Both the position numbers and the translations under genes were made by a program. From Butyricimonas muris (GTDB lineage Bacteria; Bacteroidota; Bacteroidia; Bacteroidales; Marinifilaceae), in the NCBI RefSeq assembly GCF_046365375.1, contig NZ_JBKEIT010000002.1, positions 248,001 through 312,000 on the forward strand: a DNA stretch of 64,000 nucleotides, given 5' to 3'. Positions 1 through 7,353 of the stretch are shown here, one piece after another; position 1 is the first letter of the stretch, and the number at the start of each line of letters is the position of its first letter. The notes beneath the pieces are model-generated. The model was not told where the DNA came from. It made no database searches and saw only the letters and a list, made by a program, of their open reading frames with translations.

Positions 1-331
1 TTGGTTTCGTATTTGTGCATATATAATGATCCCATACGTGAAAAGAAAATAGATGCTCAAGAACTTGCTTCTTAGCAAGAGTTTTATGTTATAATGAATG
101 ACATGTAAATTAAGAATTTTGTTTTTAGACAATTCTTCTGTTTGTTTCTCGGGTGTCATAGATTAATGTATTGTTTGCAAGTTTTGAGCATGTGATGATA
201 CAAATATATACAAATGTATTTGTTTTTGTATTATTAATATGTAAAATTGATGTATTGCTCCGGGAATAATGAAATTTAGCGGCTGTTATTCCGTGTAATT
301 AGTATTGTTCCACTTGTTCGCGAGTAAAGAA
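1..331. other. AT-rich stretch without a recognisable gene
   Basis: No convincing coding region is visible on either strand. The sequence is AT-rich. On the minus strand, 201-208 reads TATATTTG, a match to the Bacteroidota -7 element TAnnTTTG. It could drive a minus-strand gene lying beyond the left edge, but no convincing -33 element was found. The rest has no structure I can interpret. Confidence 0.4.
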
Positions 332-369
332 ACTCCAACTATTTTGAATACAATCAAAATAGTTGGAGT
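332..369. terminator. 16-bp hairpin, terminator of the EF-G paralogue
   Basis: Arms 332-347 and 354-369 are perfectly complementary (16 bp) around a 6-base loop. The hairpin lies just downstream of the minus-strand EF-G-like stop codon and is followed on that strand by a short T-rich run. It is most likely an intrinsic terminator, possibly working in both directions. Confidence 0.75.
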
Positions 370-397
370 CGTGTAAGTTGAATTTATGTATCTGTAA

Positions 398-2557
398 TTA
401 ATCTTCGTCTTCCTTCTCTTCTTGGTAAGTTTTCAGCAGCTCATCCTGAACTTCTGACGGTACTTTTTCATAGCCGGAGAAGTTCATCGTGAAGGAGGCG
501 CGTCCACCGGTGATGGAACTTAATGCCGTGGAGTAGCGTTGCATTTCTTTTAACGGTACTTTCGCCATTAGTTTCTGGAACCCGGAGTCGGCTTCCATTC
601 CCATGATGATGGCTCTACGGGTTTGGAGGTCGCCCATCACGTCGCCCATGTATTCGTCCGGAACGAGGACTTCCACGTCGTAGATAGGTTCAAGGATTTT
701 CGGACCGGCTTGTTTGAATGCGGCGCTGAAGGCATTGCGTCCGGCAAGTTTGAACGAGATTTCGTTTGAGTCCACGGGGTGCATCTTGCCGTCGTACACG
801 CTGACACGGATGTCGCGGGCGTATGAGCCGGTAAGCGGGCCTTCTTCCATTTTCTCCATGATACCCTTCAAGATTGCCGGCATGAAGCGGGCGTCGATAA
901 CACCACCCACGATACAATTGTAGAATACCAGTTTCCCACCCCACGGCAATTCAACGACTTCGGTGTCTTTCACTGAAATTTTGCTGTCAACACCGTTGAT
1001 TTTGTACATGGTCGGGGCGGGCATGCCCTCGGCATAAGGTTCTATCACGAGATGTACTTCTCCGAATTGTCCGGCACCACCCGATTGTTTCCTGTGGCGG
1101 TAGTCGGCGTAAGAGTATTTGGTGATGGTTTCGCGATACGGTATTCTTGGCGGGTAAAATTCGATTTCCAACTTGTCGTTGTGCTCGATGCGCCATTTCA
1201 TCGTGTTCAGGTGGAATTCTCCCTGACCGGAGATAATCATTTGTTTCAATTCCTTGGAATATTCCACGAGGAACGTGGGGTCTTCCTGATGAATACGTTG
1301 CAGTACTTCGGCGAGTTTTTCCTCGTCGCTCGTGTTGGCGGCACGTACGGCTGTTCTGAAACGGGGATTCGGGTATTGGATTTGACCGAATTTGTAATGA
1401 ACGTCTTTCTCGTTCAGCGTGTCGCCGTTGTTCGTGTTTTTCAGTTTAACGGTGGCGCCGATATCTCCTGCCATCATTTCCGATACTTTCGTGCGGTTTT
1501 TCCCGGCTACCGCATATAGCGTGGAGATACGTTCTTTACTGTCGTTGGTGGCGTTATATAGATCGTCACCTTCATGTACCGTGCCGGAAGCCACTTTGAA
1601 ATAAATCACTTCTCCCAAATGAGGCTCTACCGTGGTGTTGAACATGTATAGGGAGGTCGGGCCTTTTTCGTCGTAAGGAATTTCCTGACCGTCTTCCGTG
1701 ATGGACGGGGGCATACTGCCGGCACTCGGTGCCACGTTGATAACAAATTCCATGAAACGACGCACGCACATGTCTTTCTCTGCCGACACGCAGAACACGG
1801 GGAACATATTCCGCGCGATGAGTCCTTTGCGGATTCCCGCGCGCATCTCGTCTTCTGTTAGCGAGCCTTTCTCGAAGAATAATTCCATGAGTTGCTCGTC
1901 GTTCTCGGCGGCAGCCTCGATCAACGCGTTATGCAGTTCGTGTGCTTTCTCTTCTTCTTCTTTGGGGATGGGGAGTACTTCCGGTTTGCCGCCCTCGGGT
2001 TTCCACTGGTACATTTCCATCTTTAAAACGTCAATTACCCGGTTGAATCCGAGTCCCGGGTTCACGGGGTATTGTATTTGCACGACTTTTGAACCGAAAG
2101 CGGCTTTCGCTTGTTCCATCGTGTGGTCGAAATTTGCTTTCTCGTGATCTACTTGGTTGATAACGAAAATCAACGGTTTGTTGAGTCTTTTCGCGTGACG
2201 CGCGATGATTTCGGTTCCTACCTCGACACCTCTAACGGCATTAATGACCATTACTCCGGTATCGACAACGTTCAGCGCAGAGATAACTCCTCCGACAAAA
2301 TCGTCTGCACCCGGGGTGTCAATAAAATTGAGCTTGTGCTCTTTCCACTCCGTGTATAGTACAGCCGGGAATACTGATGATCCGTATTCCTGTTCTACCG
2401 GACGGTAGTCGGATGAAGTGTTTTTTGCACTAATGCTACCTCTGCGCGGGATGACCCCGCCCTCGTACATCATGGATTCCGCTAACGTGGTTTTGCCGGA
2501 CCCGGCACTACCCACCAGCGCGATGTTTTTAATTTCGTTAGGTTTATAGGTCTTCAT
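398..2557 (-). CDS. fusA2: EF-G paralogue (EF-G2 type) with altered GTPase motifs
   Basis: A 719-aa translation elongation factor G family protein with the usual order: GTPase domain, domain II, and the ribosome-facing domains III-V. The P-loop is intact (GSAGSGKT, residues 16-23). Other GTPase motifs are unusual. The switch II motif is DTPGADDF (80-87), so Ala84 sits where canonical EF-G has the catalytic His. Switch I has EYGSS where canonical factors have ERGIT. The G4 motif is NQVD (134-137) rather than NKxD. Bacteroides thetaiotaomicron has an EF-G2 reported to support translocation without GTP hydrolysis during carbon limitation; this gene looks like its counterpart, by resemblance and not by alignment. 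It is monocistronic and ends at a strong hairpin. The main fusA copy is presumably elsewhere. EF-G family is near certain; the EF-G2 assignment is likely. Confidence 0.9.
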   Translation of the reverse strand: MKTYKPNEIKNIALVGSAGSGKTTLAESMMYEGGVIPRRGSISAKNTSSDYRPVEQEYGSSVFPAVLYTEWKEHKLNFIDTPGADDFVGGVISALNVVDTGVMVINAVRGVEVGTEIIARHAKRLNKPLIFVINQVDHEKANFDHTMEQAKAAFGSKVVQIQYPVNPGLGFNRVIDVLKMEMYQWKPEGGKPEVLPIPKEEEEKAHELHNALIEAAAENDEQLMELFFEKGSLTEDEMRAGIRKGLIARNMFPVFCVSAEKDMCVRRFMEFVINVAPSAGSMPPSITEDGQEIPYDEKGPTSLYMFNTTVEPHLGEVIYFKVASGTVHEGDDLYNATNDSKERISTLYAVAGKNRTKVSEMMAGDIGATVKLKNTNNGDTLNEKDVHYKFGQIQYPNPRFRTAVRAANTSDEEKLAEVLQRIHQEDPTFLVEYSKELKQMIISGQGEFHLNTMKWRIEHNDKLEIEFYPPRIPYRETITKYSYADYRHRKQSGGAGQFGEVHLVIEPYAEGMPAPTMYKINGVDSKISVKDTEVVELPWGGKLVFYNCIVGGVIDARFMPAILKGIMEKMEEGPLTGSYARDIRVSVYDGKMHPVDSNEISFKLAGRNAFSAAFKQAGPKILEPIYDVEVLVPDEYMGDVMGDLQTRRAIIMGMEADSGFQKLMAKVPLKEMQRYSTALSSITGGRASFTMNFSGYEKVPSEVQDELLKTYQEEKEDED

Positions 2558-2701
2558 TATAATACAGTTTAGTTAATAACGTATATAACTGTTCAAATAA
2601 TTCGAGGGTTACAAATTAGTGAAGATTTTATTAAAAAGCAATAGTTTATGTCATTCTTGCTAAAAATATTTATCAACGGGGGGAATGGTCTGTTTTTTGT
2701 A

Positions 2702-2709
2702 TATATTTG
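2702..2709 (+). promoter_or_regulatory. Candidate -7 element for the YugP-type protease
   Basis: TATATTTG matches the Bacteroidota consensus TAnnTTTG and lies 25 bases before the ATG at 2735. No clear TTTG -33 element is seen at the usual spacing, so this is a motif-level call. Confidence 0.5.
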
Positions 2710-2734
2710 AAATGAATTTTAATTTGATTGATTT

Positions 2735-3424
2735 ATGACAGGAATGAGTTTGATTTGGATAATATTTATTGGATTTGCGATCTTGAGTTGGTTGGTAAGC
2801 CACCAGTTACAAGTTCGTTTTAAGAAGTACTCTAAAATACCCACCGCTAACGGGATGACCGGGAAAGACGTGGTGGAGAAAATGTTGAGGGATAATGGTG
2901 TACAAGGGGTGAAGATCGGTAGTGTACAGGGGCAACTGACCGACCATTATAATCCGACGAACAAGACGATTAATTTGAGTCAGGAAGTATATTATGGTGC
3001 CAATGTGGCAGCCGCGGCTGTGGCAGCACACGAGTGCGGTCATGCTTTGCAACACGCGCAGGCTTACGGTATGTTGAAATTGCGTTCGGCTTTGGTACCG
3101 ATGGTAAGTTTTGCTTCCCGGTGGGTACAATGGATACTGTTGGCGGGAATCTTGACATTACAGGCATTCCCTCAAGTAATGTTGGCTGGGATTATTCTTT
3201 TTGGAGCAATGACTTTATTTAGTTTTATCACGTTACCCGTGGAAATTGATGCTAGTCATCGGGCATTGGCATGGTTGCGGAATTCCGGCATAACGACTTA
3301 CGAATCGCAAGAAAGTGCTAAGGATGCCTTGAAATGGGCTGCTTACACGTACGTGATTGCCGCGCTTGGTTCTTTAGCTACCTTATTATATTATGTCATG
3401 ATCTTTATGGGGCGGAGGGATTAA
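2735..3424 (+). CDS. YugP-type membrane zinc metallopeptidase
   Basis: A 229-aa membrane protein of the YugP/DUF… zinc-dependent peptidase family (PF04298 type). An N-terminal membrane segment spans roughly residues 5-22. The zinc-binding and catalytic motif HECGH is at 99-103, in the typical context AAHECGHALQHA. Further hydrophobic segments follow at about 125-160 and 205-225. The length matches the family, whose substrates are poorly known. The gene is alone, preceded by a TAnnTTTG element and convergent with metK. The ATG is supported by the promoter position and by the membrane segment starting directly after it. Family assignment is secure; the physiological role is unknown. Confidence 0.9.
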   Translation: MTGMSLIWIIFIGFAILSWLVSHQLQVRFKKYSKIPTANGMTGKDVVEKMLRDNGVQGVKIGSVQGQLTDHYNPTNKTINLSQEVYYGANVAAAAVAAHECGHALQHAQAYGMLKLRSALVPMVSFASRWVQWILLAGILTLQAFPQVMLAGIILFGAMTLFSFITLPVEIDASHRALAWLRNSGITTYESQESAKDALKWAAYTYVIAALGSLATLLYYVMIFMGRRD

Positions 3425-3530
3425 TAAGTTTATAAGGTTTATAAAGTTTATAAGGTTCGTAAGGTATAAGGACTTTGAGAACCGAAGGTTCAACTTTATA
3501 AACTTTATGAACTTTATAAACTTTACGAAC
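3425..3530. repeat. Intergenic inverted repeat of TTTATAAAGT-like units
   Basis: The plus strand first carries repeated units such as AGTTTATAAGG and AGTTTATAAAG (about 3427-3465). After a GAACCGAAGGTTC centre it carries their reverse complements, such as AACTTTATAAACTTTATG (about 3491-3529). The whole can fold into a long imperfect hairpin between the convergent protease and metK genes. The same units recur at 32211-32370, 37812-37862 and 53703-53850. Confidence 0.75.
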
Positions 3531-3531
3531 T

Positions 3532-3564
3532 AAAAAAACGAGAGGTGTTCCCTCTCGTTTTTTT
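3532..3564. terminator. Bidirectional terminator between convergent genes
   Basis: ACGAGAGG (3538-3545) pairs with CCTCTCGT (3551-3558) around a 5-base loop. The stem is flanked by an A-run on the left and a T-run on the right, so it can terminate the protease and metK from either side. The T-run overlaps the metK stop codon. Confidence 0.85.
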
Positions 3565-4849
3565 ATAAAAAGGCTTCTTTGATTTTTTCGACGTAATCGA
3601 GTTTTTCCCACGTGAAAAGTTCGACTTCTACTTCTTTAGTCGGCCAATAGTTCGAGGTGAATACTTTTTTCACGGTTCTGGGAGTTCTTCCCATGTGGCC
3701 GTAACTTGCCGTTTCCTGATAGATCGGGTTACGGAGTTTCAAGCGTTGCTCGATGGCTTTCGGGCGAAGGTCGAAAAGTTGTTCGATTTTCCCGGCAATA
3801 GCGGAATCGCTCAGGTTTACTTTTGCCGTGCCGTAAGTGTTCACGAATATTCCCACGGGACGGGCGATACCGATGGCGTAGGAGATTTGAATTAATATTT
3901 CGTCGGCGATGCCTGCCGCAACCATGTTTTTAGCGATATGACGGGCGGCGTAAGCGGCTGAACGGTCTACTTTGGAAGGGTCTTTGCCGGAGAACGCGCC
4001 GCCGCCGTGTGCGCCTTTGCCGCCGTAAGTGTCAACGATAATTTTTCTTCCGGTAAGCCCGGTATCCCCGTGAGGACCGCCGATTACGAATTTGCCCGTG
4101 GGGTTGACGTGGAGAATCAGGTTCTCGTCAAACAGGGCTTGCACGCGTTCCGGCAATTGTTGTTTTACCCGCGGAAGCAGAATGTTGATGATGTCCCAAC
4201 GGATTTGATCCACCATTTGGGAGTCAGCTTCAAGCCGGGCTTCCGGTGATGTTTCTTTGGCACGGACAAATTCATCATGCTGGGTGGAGATCACTATCGT
4301 GTGAACACGGGCGGGTTTGTTGTCGTCGCCGTATTCAATGGTTACCTGTGATTTCGAGTCCGGGCGCAGGTAGGTCATTTCTTGTCCTTCCTTGCGGATT
4401 CGGGCGAGCTCGAATAACAGCAGGTGTGATAACTCGAGAGCTAGCGGCATGTAGTTATCCGTTTCGCTGCAAGCGTAACCGAACATCATGCCTTGGTCGC
4501 CGGCTCCTTGTTCCATCGGGTCTTCGCGTACCACTCCCCGGTTGATGTCGGGAGATTGTTCGTGAATGGCACTGAGGACTCCGCAGCTGTTCCCGTCGAA
4601 CATGTATTCGCTTTTGGTGTAACCGATGCGGTTGATCACGTCACGGGCGATTTGTTGCACGTCCACGTAAGTTTTCGTTTTGATTTCTCCCGCGATGACG
4701 GTTTGTCCCGTGGTTACCAGTGTTTCGCAGGCAACTTTGGCGTCCGCGTCGAACGCGATGATTTTGTCTAGCACGGCATCCGAAATCTGGTCTGCCACTT
4801 TGTCCGGATGTCCTTCCGATACGGATTCAGATGTAAATAAGTATCCCAT
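3563..4849 (-). CDS. metK: S-adenosylmethionine synthetase
   Basis: This 428-aa methionine adenosyltransferase makes S-adenosylmethionine from methionine and ATP in the cytoplasm. Diagnostic motifs are visible: SEGHPDK near the N-terminus, GAGDQGMMFGYA in the middle, and the glycine-rich GGGAFSGKDPSKVDRS loop. The protein is longer than the roughly 384-aa enterobacterial enzyme because of an extended C-terminal part, which is common in Bacteroidota. A TACCTTTG -7 element lies on the minus strand at 5019-5012, about 160 bases upstream, leaving a sizeable leader that includes repeats of a GATTTTAGATTT-like unit (4860-4905). I saw no recognisable SAM riboswitch in it. Assignment is secure. Confidence 0.97.
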   Translation of the reverse strand: MGYLFTSESVSEGHPDKVADQISDAVLDKIIAFDADAKVACETLVTTGQTVIAGEIKTKTYVDVQQIARDVINRIGYTKSEYMFDGNSCGVLSAIHEQSPDINRGVVREDPMEQGAGDQGMMFGYACSETDNYMPLALELSHLLLFELARIRKEGQEMTYLRPDSKSQVTIEYGDDNKPARVHTIVISTQHDEFVRAKETSPEARLEADSQMVDQIRWDIINILLPRVKQQLPERVQALFDENLILHVNPTGKFVIGGPHGDTGLTGRKIIVDTYGGKGAHGGGAFSGKDPSKVDRSAAYAARHIAKNMVAAGIADEILIQISYAIGIARPVGIFVNTYGTAKVNLSDSAIAGKIEQLFDLRPKAIEQRLKLRNPIYQETASYGHMGRTPRTVKKVFTSNYWPTKEVEVELFTWEKLDYVEKIKEAFL

Positions 4850-5011
4850 AAATTAATTTTAGATTTAAGGATTTTAGATTTTAGATTGAATCATAAATCG
4901 TAAATTAAACTATAGGAAAGTACATGGATGGTTGAATTCAGAATTATTCTGCGTTTTAGCACTTTTTTTCCGTGGTTGCAATCAGCCAAATCTTTCCACT
5001 TTTATCGGGTG

Positions 5012-5019
5012 CAAAGGTA
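5012..5019 (-). promoter_or_regulatory. Candidate metK -7 promoter element
   Basis: The minus strand reads TACCTTTG followed by CACC, a very typical Bacteroidota TAnnTTTG promoter. It implies a metK leader of roughly 155 bases. No exact TTTG -33 element was found; a TTTC-like segment is the closest. Confidence 0.6.
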
Positions 5020-5086
5020 ATTATTTTCTCGATGAAATGAAACCATTCATGGAAGAATTGAGTATTTTTACAAAAAATAAGTAGCC

Positions 5087-6007
5087 ATGAAGAACGAACA
5101 TTCGCACGAGGGACATTCACATGCAGGTCACAATCATTCTCACGGGGATAGTACGAAGAATTTGGGTATCGCTTTTTTCTTGAATTTAGGTTTCGCTGTT
5201 ATCGAGATTATCGGGGGCGTGTGGACGAATTCGGTAGCGATTATATCGGATGCCGTCCATGATTTCGGGGATGCTTTTTCGATAGGGGTGTCTTTTTTCT
5301 TGGAACGATACTCGAAGAAACGGAGAACCCGGACATTTACTTACGGGTACAAGCGGTTTTCAACCTTGGGAGCTTTGATTAATTCTATCGTGTTGCTCGT
5401 CGGGTCTGTTTTTGTCTTTATGGAGACGATACCCCGTCTTTTTCATCCTGCCGAGGTGAATTATTCGGGGATGATGTGGTTGGCTATCGCGGGGTTGGCG
5501 GTGAACGGTTTTGCGGCGTTGCGTCTGATGAAGGGAAATTCCATCAGCCAGCGTGCCGTGATGCTGCATTTACTGGAAGATGTGCTGGGGTGGTTGGCGG
5601 TACTGGTCGGCAGCTTGGTTATCCGTTACACGGGATGGTATTTCATAGACCCGCTTCTGTCCGTGTGTATCGGTATTTTTATCCTGACAAACGTGTGTCG
5701 CAACCTGTACGCTATTTTCCGGATTCTTCTGCAAGCGACGCCGGAACATATACCGGAAGATAAGGTGAAGCCTGTTCTGGAGGGGGTGCCGGGGGTGAAG
5801 GAAGTGCATGACCTGCACGTGTGGACGTTGGACGGGGAGAAGAATATCGCTTCCGCTCATTTGATTGTCCCGGACGTTGCCTCGCGGGAAGATGTTATCA
5901 AGGTAAAGCATGAGGCTGTCGATAAATTGAAAGAGATGGGAATCGACCACTTGACCGTCGAGATAGAGTACGAATCGGAAGGTTGTTACAGTTGCCCTGA
6001 TGAATAG
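5087..6007 (+). CDS. Cation diffusion facilitator (CzcD/ZitB-like zinc efflux)
   Basis: A 306-aa inner-membrane CDF transporter, which exports Zn2+ or similar divalent cations in exchange for protons. The N-terminus is His-rich (HSHEGHSHAGHNHSHGD), typical of a cytoplasmic metal-loading segment. Six membrane segments follow, with the two HxxxD metal-site motifs expected in helices II and V: HDFGD (in AVHDFGDAF) and HLLED. The C-terminal cytoplasmic domain carries the conserved VKEVHDLHVWTLDG segment and ends with a CYSC motif. The gene stands alone between metK and the ROK regulator. Family is certain; metal specificity (zinc most likely) is inferred from the family. Confidence 0.93.
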   Translation: MKNEHSHEGHSHAGHNHSHGDSTKNLGIAFFLNLGFAVIEIIGGVWTNSVAIISDAVHDFGDAFSIGVSFFLERYSKKRRTRTFTYGYKRFSTLGALINSIVLLVGSVFVFMETIPRLFHPAEVNYSGMMWLAIAGLAVNGFAALRLMKGNSISQRAVMLHLLEDVLGWLAVLVGSLVIRYTGWYFIDPLLSVCIGIFILTNVCRNLYAIFRILLQATPEHIPEDKVKPVLEGVPGVKEVHDLHVWTLDGEKNIASAHLIVPDVASREDVIKVKHEAVDKLKEMGIDHLTVEIEYESEGCYSCPDE

Positions 6008-6066
6008 CATGTTTTGAATAGCGGGTAAAAGTTATGTAGTAAGAAAAATATTTTTCATTTTGAGTG

Positions 6067-6094
6067 ATACTTTCGTAAATATTTTAGAAAGTAT
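6067..6094. promoter_or_regulatory. Inverted repeat upstream of the ROK gene, candidate operator
   Basis: ATACTTTC (6067-6074) and GAAAGTAT (6087-6094) form a perfect 8-bp inverted repeat with a 12-base spacer. It ends 4 bases before the TATATTTG -7 element, so a bound regulator would sit between -33 and -7. The ROK protein encoded downstream is the obvious candidate ligand (inference). Confidence 0.4.
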
Positions 6095-6098
6095 TTTA

Positions 6099-6106
6099 TA
6101 TATTTG
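6099..6106 (+). promoter_or_regulatory. Candidate -7 element for the ROK-nagB operon
   Basis: TATATTTG matches TAnnTTTG and lies 38 bases before the ROK start codon at 6145. It probably drives both the ROK gene and the nagB fusion, which starts 24 bases after the ROK stop codon. Confidence 0.5.
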
Positions 6107-6144
6107 TGGTGTGATAATGATGAATTCTTCGGATAGATGAAATT

Positions 6145-7329
6145 ATGAACGACTCGAACACCATAAATAAAGGTTTTTTACCGGGCTTGAAGGAGAAACG
6201 GTACTTGCAGAAGAAGGCGATTATCGGCTTCCTTTACAAGATGGGCGAGTTGTCGAAGCCTGAAATCTGTCGGTTGACAAACGTGACTACTCCCACGGTC
6301 GGTAAGATGATTGATGAGTTGATGGAGGAAGGTTGGGTTGTTGACCGGGGATGCGGAAATTCTATCGGGGGGAAACGTCCTCATGTTTTTTCATTGAATC
6401 CCGATGCTGCCTATATACTGGGCGTGGATATAGGGCGCGAGTATTTGCGAATAGCTATTTTTAACCTGCAAAACGAGCCGATAGAGGGGATTCTGGAATA
6501 CCCGTCCATATTGGAAGGACAGGATGATGATGTCACGCTGAAATATATCAAGGAGAGAATTGACGAGGTTATCGAGAAATTGGGTGTTGACCGCGCGAAG
6601 ATCAAAATGTGCGGGGTTGCGCTTCCGGGATTGATAGACCGGGAAGGGAATACCTATACTTATCTGACGTACGAACGTCCCGGTTTGAAGGATATTCTGG
6701 AAGAAATGTTGGAGATGCCCGTGTTTATCGATAATGACTCGAACGTGATGGCGATGGCGGAACACACGTTCGGGATAGCGAAAAATATAAACAATGTTCT
6801 TTGTATTAGCGTAAACGAGTGTATCGGTTTGGGAATGATTTTGAACTCCAAGTTGTATCGCGGGGGAATCGGGATGGCCGGAGAGTTCGGGCATATCCGT
6901 ATTTCGGGACTGGATGCGCCTTGCCATTGCGGGAAAATCGGATGCTTGGAAACTGTGTCTTCCGGTCGGGCAATCGAGAAAGTGGCGGGGAGGTCGTTGC
7001 AAGCCGTTATAGATGCCGCCGGAAAAGACGATATTTCGGCAATCGAGGTGTTGCATCAGGCGGGCGAGAAGTTGGGCGAAGGGATTGCCGCGATGATACA
7101 CCTGTTTAACCCGGATATGGTCGTGATCGGGGGAGAAGTCACGGAGGCGGGGGATTTGCTGATCGTTCCGGTGCGACAGGCGGTAAATAAATACGCTTTG
7201 GCCCGGATGCGCAATCATTGCGAGCTGGTGATGAGTAACTTGGGAGGCTATTCGGCGATACTGGGAACGTTGATGATTGTGATGGAACATTTGTATGATG
7301 ATTCGGAGAGTGTTTATTCACTCTATTAA
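6145..7329 (+). CDS. ROK-family transcriptional regulator (NagC/XylR type)
   Basis: A 394-aa regulator with an N-terminal winged helix-turn-helix (about residues 20-75; LSKPEICRLTNVTTPTVGKM is the recognition region) joined to a ROK sugar-kinase-like domain. The nucleotide-binding start is LGVDIGREYLR (about 92-102). The ROK zinc site is EFGH (247-250) plus CHCGKIGC (260-267). It is followed after 24 bases by a glucosamine-6-phosphate deaminase fusion, so the likely effector is an amino sugar or amino-sugar phosphate, as in NagC (inference). An inverted repeat next to the promoter may be its own operator. Bacteroidota ROK regulators can be repressors or activators; the sequence does not decide which. 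Confidence 0.9.
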   Translation: MNDSNTINKGFLPGLKEKRYLQKKAIIGFLYKMGELSKPEICRLTNVTTPTVGKMIDELMEEGWVVDRGCGNSIGGKRPHVFSLNPDAAYILGVDIGREYLRIAIFNLQNEPIEGILEYPSILEGQDDDVTLKYIKERIDEVIEKLGVDRAKIKMCGVALPGLIDREGNTYTYLTYERPGLKDILEEMLEMPVFIDNDSNVMAMAEHTFGIAKNINNVLCISVNECIGLGMILNSKLYRGGIGMAGEFGHIRISGLDAPCHCGKIGCLETVSSGRAIEKVAGRSLQAVIDAAGKDDISAIEVLHQAGEKLGEGIAAMIHLFNPDMVVIGGEVTEAGDLLIVPVRQAVNKYALARMRNHCELVMSNLGGYSAILGTLMIVMEHLYDDSESVYSLY

Positions 7330-7353
7330 CCGGTATATAAAAGGAGGAACAAT

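Noticed and set aside
4850..5011. Possible SAM riboswitch in the metK leader
   Set aside because: The leader is long enough, but I could not identify the conserved core of any known SAM riboswitch class; it mainly shows AT-rich GATTTTAGATTT-like repeats.
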